Program-made: the position numbers and the translations under genes
DNA from: Pontiellaceae bacterium B1224
GTDB lineage: Bacteria; Verrucomicrobiota; Kiritimatiellia; Kiritimatiellales; Pontiellaceae
Direction: 5' to 3'
Assembly (NCBI GenBank): GCA_029432815.1
Contig: JAROBA010000013.1
Coordinates: 57,560-121,559 of the forward strand
DNA length: 64,000 nucleotides
Shown: positions 44,989 to 52,460 of the stretch, in pieces
How the letters are laid out: each line of letters starts with the position of its first letter
How positions within the stretch are numbered: position 1 is the stretch's first letter
The notes under the pieces: generated by a model
Told to the model about the DNA's origin: nothing
Databases searched by the model: none
What the model saw: the letters and a program-made list of their open reading frames with translations, nothing else

Positions 44989-45885
44989 ATGAAACTTGGT
45001 TTACGAATTGATGTTGATACGTATCGGGGAACCCGTTTGGGGGTCCCCGGTTTGTGCGATGTGCTCGCGAAGCACGGCGTGAAAGGATCCTTCTTCTTTT
45101 CGGTCGGTCCCGACAACATGGGCCGGCACCTGTGGCGACTGCTCAAACCGGCCTTCCTGATCAAAATGCTGCGCAGCAATGCCGCCAGCCTCTATGGCTG
45201 GGATATCCTGCAGCGCGGCACTTTTTTCCCCGGTCCAATCATTGGAAAAAAATGGGCCACCGAAATTAAACGGGCCGCCGACGAAGGGCACGAAATCGGG
45301 CTGCACGCGTGGGACCACCACGCGTGGCAGGCGAAGATCGACAAGATGAGCGCCGACGACATTTTCCAACATCTGGAAAAAGGGGTGAAACTGCTCACGG
45401 AAATCTGCGGCAAGGCGCCGACCTGTTCCGCCACCCCCGGCTGGAAAACGACCGATGAGGTTTTGCTCCAAAAGGAACGGTTCCCGTTCCAATACAACAG
45501 CGACTGCCGGGGCTCCTCCCTGTTCATGCCGACCGTGAACGGGCGGCGCCTGAAACAGCCGCAGGTTCCGGTCAACATTCCGACCTACGATGAAATCATC
45601 GGACGCGACGGCATCACCAACGACAATTTCAACGAGCACATCCTGTCGCTCATCAAACCGGACCAACTCAACATTTTAACCATCCACGCCGAAGTGGAAG
45701 GCATTGTCTGTTCCGACCTGTTTGATGATTTTCTGACCAAAGCCGCCGAGCGGGATATCGAAATCGTTCCCTGCGGAACCCTCTTCCAATCCTTGGAAGA
45801 TCTGCCCACCGACGCCATCGTCCAGCGCGATCTGCCCGGCCGCGAAGGCTGGATCGGCGCTCAGGAATCCGCCGAGCTGAAGTGA
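44989..45885 (+). CDS. arnD: 4-deoxy-4-formamido-L-arabinose-phosphoundecaprenol deformylase
   Basis: A 298-residue polysaccharide-deacetylase-fold (NodB) enzyme that removes the formyl group from undecaprenyl-linked Ara4FN before transfer by ArnT. Visible family motifs are LRIDVDTYRGTRLGVPGL (catalytic Asp), EIGLHAWDHHAWQ (metal His pair) and TPGWKTTDEVL. The 3' end (from 45851) is duplicated, with changes, at 49873 beyond the SIR2-STAND gene. Two palindromes lie in the gene (45364, 45784). Confidence 0.92.
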   Translation: MKLGLRIDVDTYRGTRLGVPGLCDVLAKHGVKGSFFFSVGPDNMGRHLWRLLKPAFLIKMLRSNAASLYGWDILQRGTFFPGPIIGKKWATEIKRAADEGHEIGLHAWDHHAWQAKIDKMSADDIFQHLEKGVKLLTEICGKAPTCSATPGWKTTDEVLLQKERFPFQYNSDCRGSSLFMPTVNGRRLKQPQVPVNIPTYDEIIGRDGITNDNFNEHILSLIKPDQLNILTIHAEVEGIVCSDLFDDFLTKAAERDIEIVPCGTLFQSLEDLPTDAIVQRDLPGREGWIGAQESAELK

Positions 45886-45985
45886 TCGACAGAAAGATTT
45901 GGGACAGAAATATGCCCCCGATTTCCAATCCTTGGAAACGACGAAAGGTTTATAACAGGACCATGGATGACAGGACGATTATCCG
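45851..45985. repeat. Direct repeat DR1, left copy (arnD 3' end and downstream)
   Basis: Starts GGATCGGCGC inside arnD (the last 11 codons plus stop), contains TGATCGACAGAAAG, a TTCCA-N5-TGGAA palindrome (45923-45937), then TTTATAACAGGACCATGGA and ACAGGACGATTATC. A diverged copy of the same length lies at 49873-50008. Confidence 0.82.
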
Positions 45986-46004
45986 TCTTTTAAAAATGCT
46001 TCTG

Positions 46005-49000
46005 TTATTTACGGCGCTTGTTTTCCTTAATCAAAAACTGGATATAAGCCGTAAAGTCCACACCGTCTGGTAGCGGATAATTTTGCGGTTCATAGGAAAT
46101 TCCCGTTGGATCAAGCAGCTGTTCAAAACGATATTGCAGGAATCGATAGTGATGTTTTTTTGCCAATGCAAAGCCTTGTTGATAGCGCACCTCAAATTCC
46201 GGCATGTTATGCCGCTGAAGAAATGCTGAGTAATAATAGAGAGCTTCCACATAATAATATTTGATATGAGAAAGATGCTCGATCGATTCTCTATATAGTG
46301 CATCAGCGGCTACAATATCTGGCTCAACAAATGCCAACATAAGCCCTTTCAGTCCCCTTGTATAAGGATTAACAACGACTAATGTTTCAACCTGCTTCCG
46401 TTCCAACGGGCATAGTTTCGAACGGGTATAGGAAGACTGCATTCGCTCAAGATGGGTTTTATCGTACAGGCCCGACAGATAGGCATCAATACTCCCGCAA
46501 CTGAGCAATCCCATATTGCCCATTACTTCAAGTTTAAAGAAATTATCACTACTACGCGTCATCAGTTCCTGATTGAATTCACCAAGATACAAAAATACAT
46601 GCTCATAGTTAGAGTTACCTAAACGATGCTCACTTCTATATAGTGCAACAGTTAACAATTCTCCTTCCATCATATAAATATTGAATGCAAGTCCTGCCAA
46701 GATGCATTCACTTCCTTTATTACGATCCAATAAAGCCAACTCCTCTAACTTAACCGCTCGCTTGAGGTCGAAAAACGCCCTGTCAAAATCACCATCAAAA
46801 TACCGCGCAGAAAGCAAAATCATATCCACACATGCTCTCTCCCGGCCTTCGAAATTTTTAACTATGCGACTGAGTTCCTGAATAAAACTCTTTAACGAAC
46901 AAATATACGTCAAAAACACAGCTAAACTATCTAGATAGTCACATAATTCCTCATTATCGACATTGGCTTCCCCACAGTAAGTCATGCACTTTAGGAGGTT
47001 TCCCTGATGCTCATTTACAATCTCAAGCGAAAGTCGTCTGCGGTCGTCCCTAATGCCTTCCAGTGCCCTCATAAGAGCATGATTGTACTCAAAGGCATTT
47101 CGATAGTAGAGCGTACGATTTTCCCGCTTACGAAACTGGGCATCAGCAAATTTACCAACGATAGACTGTAACTTGATATTGCTACCGTTGCTTTCTATCA
47201 TCGATTTATTGTCGAGTGCCTTAATGACCTTATCGGAGATCATCGCCTGCTTCAGACCTTCTTTTGCGGAATTCGATGTATTCCCTCTGTCGCTAGTCAG
47301 CCTTTTAAAGGCCTCCATATCAATGCCATCAGGAAATAGAGACAATAACTCAAAGGCCTTTTTTTCGTTTTCGCTCAGATGAATATAGGAATAGAGAATT
47401 GAACAGTAGATTGATTTTTTCTTGGCAATATTGAGATCTGAACTGCTATCAAACACTTCAAGATCCATATCGCTGACTTTGCTAAACAGATCCGTTTCAA
47501 GTTCTTCTTTTAGCGCAGAGAGGCTTTTTCCTTTAGGCATATTTCCAGTGATTAATTTGATCGCCAACGGGTTGTTGTCCAAAAGATTTTCGATAATATC
47601 CTGTCGCAACAAGTTGAGTTCGTTGGGAAGTATTTCACGCTGGTCAAGGCCCGCGACAAAGAGTTCAACTGCCTCGTCTGTGGTAAACTGGCGCATGTCA
47701 TAAACCGATTCCCCCTCGATCCCCAATCGTTCCCTTGAGGTGACCACAACGGTGGAATAATCGCAGATCATCCCCATCAATGTTTTAATTTCTTGATGGT
47801 CATCGAGATAGAGCAAGGTTTCAAAATTATCAACTAGTATGAGTCTGGAGCGATGATCGTGATGATCTTGCAAGTGTTCTTCCAGATCTTCGGCCTGTTC
47901 AAGTCCAAAAACCTCGGCAACCTTATATTCAAACTGTTGGCTATCAGTGATGGGCTCGCAGTCGACAAAAGCAATCCCTCCGTCGAAATAACCACGTTCC
48001 GCCAAAGCAACAGCAATCTTTTTTACCGTAGTCGTTTTACCAATTCCGCCCGCCCCTTTCACATTCAGCAAACCACCCTCATCCTCCAATGCCATAAGTT
48101 TACGGCAGATGCTTTCGAGATCATCGTTTCTGCCAATAAAATTTCGGAGTGTTTTGGGGTCAATGCTTTTTGGAAGAGGGGTTTGCCGTTTATTTATGTG
48201 GCCTTTAAGACGGTTGCTTAACGGGGCCATCCTAAAGCGGTCGTAATTCAGTAAACGTTGGTTAGAGAACGATTCCAGATCATTTTTTCTGAATAGTTTA
48301 TAAGCCACACTGGAGAGTTGCTTCTTTTCCAACTCCGCCAAGATTAACGTGGGCAAGCGCAATTCTTCAGTACTGACAGCAACCGGAAACTGATCGACAA
48401 AAATGAATAGCCCAGAGGTCGATTCATTCCCAATCTGCTCCTCCAGTTCTTCGAAGGAGATTCGACTGCTACACAGATGATCATCTTCGACCATCAACTT
48501 ATTTTTAACTACCTTGGAAAGAATCAGCAGATAGTCATAACCAGCGAGTTGATTGAGATTGTCGATGCTCAGACTAAACTGATCAATCGGGTACGCTAAT
48601 TTTTTAAATTGCTTGATGATCCCCGTGTATTCCAGTTCATCATTCAACGGATTCGCAACAAGCAACGCGATTTTTGCACCAACCTCTTTTACTGGTTCAG
48701 GCGCTTTCTCCCCCTGTGGAAGATTCAGACCAACGTCTATATCTTTTTGTGAGGGTGCATAGCTCGCAAGAGCGTTGACCAAATTAACCAAGGGGTCACC
48801 AAAGTCATCAAAAGGGAGCAATATTATCGGATACGAACCGATCTTTTTCTGAATATCATCATGAACATCCTGATGGACCAACGCATAATGAGGGCCTGTA
48901 TTATCACCAAACAATTCATGTTGTTCAGCCATTTTCTCTAGTAATTCAGCATCCTCTAGACTGCATCCCACAAAGAGTAATCGATGATTAATACACAGTC

Positions 49001-49616
49001 CTTTAAATGTAGCCAATGCGACCGCGTAGTGCGCGTTGTTTCCCGCGTAAAGCGTATCGTAGCTTTCTGTCGTAAAGATAATAGAGGTTTGATTGTCTAC
49101 TCGACCATGAAAATGCCAAAGCGCGGGATTTCCAAGATCACCACGGCCAAAACCTGCTAGCTCAGACGAGTTCCCATTATCCAATACATTCAGTCGTTCA
49201 GAATCAGGGCAAGTAGCTCGCAGTACCTTATCATAATTAAGGGTTAGCACTCGATTTCCAAGCCCCCACACCGCTTTAGGAAGGGCCTTGCTACCCTCCG
49301 CTATTTCAGCCAATGGATCTTCAAAGTTCTTCTTGAAAAATTTGCTCCATAGTGTGCCTTGCAATCCTCGTCTAGCATACTCAGCAGCTCGTTGAAACTC
49401 TTCTAGATCCAGTGAGATATGGATAGCATCAGCTAATTTTTCTTTCCCATTTTCCCGGAGCTCATCAGCAGCATGATTCAGCAATTCTTTCCAACTTGGA
49501 AATAGTCTATTTCCCTCGTCATCGACCAGTGACATCGAAACACCCGCGCCAACAACAGGTATTAATATTTGGCTCTGAATGGCGGTTACTAAATCTGTTG
49601 GAAATTGATTTTTCAA
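46005..49616 (-). CDS. SIR2-NB-ARC(STAND)-TPR protein, candidate antiphage defence
   Basis: A 1203-residue protein. Residues about 1-285 are a SIR2-type NADase domain: GAGVS (23-27), LTLNYDK (124-130), WHFHG (167-171) and FVGCSLEDAE (215-224). About 310-440 is an extra alpha/beta domain (KIALLVANPL ... YDYLLILSKVV). About 490-800 is an NB-ARC/STAND ATPase: NFIGRNDDLES, P-loop GAGGIGKTT (521-529), Walker B RLILVDNF (591-598), VVTSRERLG, NNPLAIKLI. The remaining 400 residues are helical, TPR-like. SIR2 plus STAND is known from Avs-type systems that sense phage proteins and deplete NAD. TTG start with AAGGAGG. Base composition is AT-richer than neighbours, and the gene lacks the TTCCA palindrome; it is flanked by direct repeats. 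Confidence 0.85.
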   Translation of the reverse strand: MKNQFPTDLVTAIQSQILIPVVGAGVSMSLVDDEGNRLFPSWKELLNHAADELRENGKEKLADAIHISLDLEEFQRAAEYARRGLQGTLWSKFFKKNFEDPLAEIAEGSKALPKAVWGLGNRVLTLNYDKVLRATCPDSERLNVLDNGNSSELAGFGRGDLGNPALWHFHGRVDNQTSIIFTTESYDTLYAGNNAHYAVALATFKGLCINHRLLFVGCSLEDAELLEKMAEQHELFGDNTGPHYALVHQDVHDDIQKKIGSYPIILLPFDDFGDPLVNLVNALASYAPSQKDIDVGLNLPQGEKAPEPVKEVGAKIALLVANPLNDELEYTGIIKQFKKLAYPIDQFSLSIDNLNQLAGYDYLLILSKVVKNKLMVEDDHLCSSRISFEELEEQIGNESTSGLFIFVDQFPVAVSTEELRLPTLILAELEKKQLSSVAYKLFRKNDLESFSNQRLLNYDRFRMAPLSNRLKGHINKRQTPLPKSIDPKTLRNFIGRNDDLESICRKLMALEDEGGLLNVKGAGGIGKTTTVKKIAVALAERGYFDGGIAFVDCEPITDSQQFEYKVAEVFGLEQAEDLEEHLQDHHDHRSRLILVDNFETLLYLDDHQEIKTLMGMICDYSTVVVTSRERLGIEGESVYDMRQFTTDEAVELFVAGLDQREILPNELNLLRQDIIENLLDNNPLAIKLITGNMPKGKSLSALKEELETDLFSKVSDMDLEVFDSSSDLNIAKKKSIYCSILYSYIHLSENEKKAFELLSLFPDGIDMEAFKRLTSDRGNTSNSAKEGLKQAMISDKVIKALDNKSMIESNGSNIKLQSIVGKFADAQFRKRENRTLYYRNAFEYNHALMRALEGIRDDRRRLSLEIVNEHQGNLLKCMTYCGEANVDNEELCDYLDSLAVFLTYICSLKSFIQELSRIVKNFEGRERACVDMILLSARYFDGDFDRAFFDLKRAVKLEELALLDRNKGSECILAGLAFNIYMMEGELLTVALYRSEHRLGNSNYEHVFLYLGEFNQELMTRSSDNFFKLEVMGNMGLLSCGSIDAYLSGLYDKTHLERMQSSYTRSKLCPLERKQVETLVVVNPYTRGLKGLMLAFVEPDIVAADALYRESIEHLSHIKYYYVEALYYYSAFLQRHNMPEFEVRYQQGFALAKKHHYRFLQYRFEQLLDPTGISYEPQNYPLPDGVDFTAYIQFLIKENKRRK

Positions 49617-49631
49617 GGTGCCTCCTTATAT

Positions 49632-49651
49632 CCAAAGGATCAGTCCTTTGG
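49632..49651 (-). promoter_or_regulatory. Perfect inverted repeat just upstream of SIR2-STAND gene
   Basis: CCAAAGGA and TCCTTTGG are separated by TCAG. It sits about 15-35 bases upstream of the TTG start, next to the AAGGAGG site. It could be an operator, or a leader hairpin that limits translation. Confidence 0.6.
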
Positions 49652-49872
49652 TCTTGGTATTTTTGCATATCCCGATCCCCAGACCGTTCTTAAAAACCAA
49701 GCACTTTAAAACACGCGAAAGTTATATCCGTTTTTAGTCTATGCTTCTAGCCATTGATTGGGGGAATTACTGAGGGCGTACTAGGATGGCGGTGCGGCAT
49801 GCGGCGCGCTGGGACAGCGAGCCCTACCTTAAGCAAAGAACCACGCCATTGTTCAACGCATGCTGAGGATTG
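49652..49872. other. Upstream region of SIR2-STAND gene; no gene seen
   Basis: AT-rich up to about 49745, probably the promoter. The rest includes a GC-rich REP-like stretch (GCGCTGGGACAGCGAGCCC). No protein-like frame. Confidence 0.5.
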
Positions 49873-50008
49873 GGATCGGCGCACAGGAATCCGCCAGGTA
49901 GAAATGATCGACAGAAAGGTTAGGGGCAGAAATATGAATACTCGGTTTCCAGGCATTGGAACCAGCAGAAGGTTTATAACAGGACCATGGACAACAGGAC
50001 GATTATCG
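49873..50008. repeat. Direct repeat DR2, right copy of arnD 3' end
   Basis: About 136 bases matching 45851-45985: GGATCGGCGC, AGGAATCCGCC, ATGATCGACAGAAAG, a palindrome (49947-49961), TTTATAACAGGACCATGGA and ACAGGACGATTATC. The part equivalent to the arnD coding end is changed and no longer gives the same protein end. Confidence 0.82.
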
Positions 50009-50464
50009 GTTCTTCGTGGATTTTTGTGGTGAATGGAACCGAGCGGGAGAGTTTTTAGACAGGATTACAGAATAAACGGGATGGCATCTTGTATCAGCTC
50101 TTCATGAAAGGGTAGGCAGAATGATCTTATCATCCGTAGTCTTTATTATTGCCGCTTCGCTGCCGTCGCTCTGCGCCAGCCTCACATTCGTGTCTGCCGG
50201 ACATCATTCTGCTGCGAAGCCGCAACTCACCATAAAAATATCGAAGAGCCCTATTTTCTGTCATTTACGTCCTGATTTAAAGTTATCACTTTTTAGTTCT
50301 GTCCCACCTGCCCTGCTGAACAGAAGCGACTGCCCTAAATGCCTATATGTTTTTGTAATTGGTATTATCCTTCGTCCTGTCGAATTGAGTTCCAATGCCT
50401 GGAAGCTTCAAACATCTCTGTGCCGTTTGCTCTTCGGCCTTACCTCTGCTATATCCCGTACATC
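50009..50464. other. Region between DR2 and addiction module; no convincing gene
   Basis: About 450 bases. A frame from 50121 looks like a signal peptide at first but then has no protein character and runs through a palindrome (50390-50404). I leave it unannotated. Confidence 0.5.
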
Positions 50465-50674
50465 ATGAAAACAATCGATATTGAGAAGTTGAGCCAAGAA
50501 GAAAAACTCGAGCTCATGGAAGCGATCTGGGAAAACCTTTCTAAAACCGAGGTCTCCGCTCCGGCATGGCATGAACAAGCCCTTAAAGAAACTGAAGAGC
50601 GCGTTTCAAAAGGCCTTGAACAACCTGTTGACTGGAAAGAGGCAAAAAACCAGTTACGCAACCGATTTGCATGA
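50465..50674 (+). CDS. Addiction-module antitoxin-like protein
   Basis: A 69-residue protein of the short addiction-module family that pairs with RelE/ParE toxins: MKTIDIEKLSQEEKLELMEA, IWENLSKTE, APAWHEQALKETEERV, WKEAKNQL. The frame is open upstream of the ATG, but family alignment starts there. Its stop overlaps the ATG of the toxin remnant by four bases. Confidence 0.85.
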   Translation: MKTIDIEKLSQEEKLELMEAIWENLSKTEVSAPAWHEQALKETEERVSKGLEQPVDWKEAKNQLRNRFA

Positions 50675-50965
50675 AAATAAAAATTCTTCCTTTCTGCGAT
50701 TGAGGATCTACATACGGGTCGACTGTTTTATGAAAAACAAGGAGAAGAACTGGGAGAATACTTTTTTAATACCCTTTTCTCCGATATCGACTCGCTACTC
50801 TTGTTTCCTGAAAAACACAGCCAAGTTTTCGGTTATCACCGTCTGTTGAGTAAACGTTTCCCCTATGCTGTGTATTACAAAATCAGTCTTGATATTGTGA
50901 TGGTGTACCGGGTCCTTGACCAACGCCAAAATCCTGAGAAAACGAAGACGGCACTGCCCCATTAA
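50671..50965 (+). pseudogene. RelE/ParE-type toxin, frameshifted after codon 7
   Basis: ATG at 50671 overlaps the antitoxin stop and gives MKIKILP, then the frame runs into a stop. Shifted by one base, it continues SAIEDLHTGRLFYEKQGEEL, SLLLFPEKHSQVFGYHRLLS and FPYAVYYKISLDIVMVYRVL to a stop at 50965, a full RelE/ParE toxin of about 97 residues. An extra T in CCTTTCT (about 50690) would explain it. Either the toxin is inactivated or the base is an error. Confidence 0.82.
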
Positions 50966-51001
50966 AAATCGGCCCGTCATCTAGAGTCCTCTCGAATTAG
51001 A

Positions 51002-51063
51002 TTCCAATCGTTGGAACCGGTGGTGAATTTAAACATGACCATGGATGACAGGACTATGATCCG
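51002..51063. repeat. Partial third copy (DR3) of the arnD-downstream repeat
   Basis: Begins with a palindrome (51002-51016) and continues to GACCATGGATGACAGGA and CTATGATCCG, matching 45923-45985 over about 62 bases. It bounds the addiction module on its right. Another palindrome follows at 51108-51122. Confidence 0.75.
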
Positions 51064-51126
51064 CTAAAAAAAAATAGTCCTGTTGCCCATGCTCCTGTCG
51101 TATTCCGTTCCAATCATTGGAACGGA

Positions 51127-52386
51127 TTAGAACGAAGCGCCGATCCATGCGCCGAGGACGAGCGCGTTGTCGATGTCGCCATTGGTTCCGCCACCGGGAT
51201 CTACAACGTATTGTACGGAGGGCTGAATGTAGAAGCTTGGGATAATCTGAATACGGTGACCCAGTTCATAGACCATTTCGGCATCGACCGATCCGCCGGT
51301 AACATAGGTACCGTACTCGTCGCTGATTTTGCCATAGGTGGCGAAAGCCATGGTGTGATCATTCGGACGGCTGGGAATCAGCCCTTTCCAGTTTGCACCA
51401 CAACTGATCTGCAGCGGCACTTTGGCCGTTTCATCCTGCGTGGTATAGGCTCCGAAGGCGAAGAGCGTCAGGTCTTCAATCACTTGAAAATCGCCGTGGC
51501 CGTAGAACCGCAAAAGGTTGGAGGTTTCGCCGCCATCGAAGTCCGTATAATCATAAGCCGAATCGGCAATACCCAGATAGACGCGCGCCGGACGATCCAA
51601 AACTTCCGGCGTCCAGTCGTACTGTGCCATAAAGGTCACGCCATCGCCGCTGTTAATGCTCCAGTCGGTTCCCGGCGTGTAATCGGACCAGATATTATCG
51701 TTGATCTGATAGGCGCCCAGCTGGAACTGATGCTCTTCGTTCAGCGTATATTTTACGCGCCCGCCCCACAGAGCCAGCGGGAAGGAATAAATTTGAGGGC
51801 TTTCCAGCATCATGGAGCGGATGGGCCCGTTGATGGCGGTGCTCAGGGAATAGCGGTAGAGATCGTCATTCGCAAAATCCTCATCCATAGAAGTCCGGCC
51901 TAATTTAACCGCCCAGTCATCGCCGAACATTTTTTCGAGCCAGACCTGATACAGATAAGCCACCTGCCCGTCGGGACCGCCGTTGATGCACATGGGGTCA
52001 TAGATCCCGCCCACATCTCCGGCAATGCCATTGCCTTGGCGGTTAACCATCGAAATTTTTACGATGGCATCTTCAAATCCAATGAGTTTTTCCAGGTCGA
52101 GGTCGACCCCGGCGTAGGTTTGCGCCGTAAAATTATCCGCGGTCCGAACGCCTCCGTCCACATTCGCGGCGTAGATCGAATCGAAATAGAGGAACGGCAT
52201 AATTCCTGAATCAACCATACTTTCATACCGGGGGAACAGTCGGTCCTCTTCATGCCAGGGTTTTGAGGGATTCACTTCGGCCGCAACAATTTCTCCTTCC
52301 TGTGCAACGGTTACATTGGCTGTTTGCTCATCTGCCAGTGCGAAACCGGTTGCGAATAACAGTGTGCTGATGATTTGTTTTTTCAT
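51127..52386 (-). CDS. OprB-type carbohydrate porin
   Basis: A 419-residue outer-membrane protein: signal peptide (MKKQIISTLLFATGFALA), then beta-barrel sequence with segments typical of OprB porins (GVDLDLEKLIGFEDAIVKIS, YQVWLEKMFGDDWAVKLGRT, FQLGAYQIND) and a C-terminal aromatic residue (GAWIGASF). It should allow passage of sugars or polyols across the outer membrane. It lies downstream of polyol dehydrogenase and ABC transporter genes on the same strand. Confidence 0.85.
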   Translation of the reverse strand: MKKQIISTLLFATGFALADEQTANVTVAQEGEIVAAEVNPSKPWHEEDRLFPRYESMVDSGIMPFLYFDSIYAANVDGGVRTADNFTAQTYAGVDLDLEKLIGFEDAIVKISMVNRQGNGIAGDVGGIYDPMCINGGPDGQVAYLYQVWLEKMFGDDWAVKLGRTSMDEDFANDDLYRYSLSTAINGPIRSMMLESPQIYSFPLALWGGRVKYTLNEEHQFQLGAYQINDNIWSDYTPGTDWSINSGDGVTFMAQYDWTPEVLDRPARVYLGIADSAYDYTDFDGGETSNLLRFYGHGDFQVIEDLTLFAFGAYTTQDETAKVPLQISCGANWKGLIPSRPNDHTMAFATYGKISDEYGTYVTGGSVDAEMVYELGHRIQIIPSFYIQPSVQYVVDPGGGTNGDIDNALVLGAWIGASF

Positions 52387-52460
52387 AATTTCTCTCTCCT
52401 AGTTTTATGATTCCTAAGGGGTGCAGACACACCCCGGTCTTTGAGTGCATTGCTGTTGGT

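Noticed and set aside
49833..49850. CCTTAAGCAAAG sequence like the regulon box, upstream of the SIR2-STAND gene
   Set aside because: Only one half-site matches; the second CTTAA is missing and no -10 is at the required spacing.
45886..50464. Integrase or transposase for the SIR2-STAND insertion
   Set aside because: No recombinase-like frame exists between the repeats, so the mechanism cannot be read from this window.
50121..50468. 115-codon frame with a signal-like start before the addiction module
   Set aside because: After the first 20 residues it has no protein character, it runs through a palindrome and overlaps the antitoxin start; no ribosome site.
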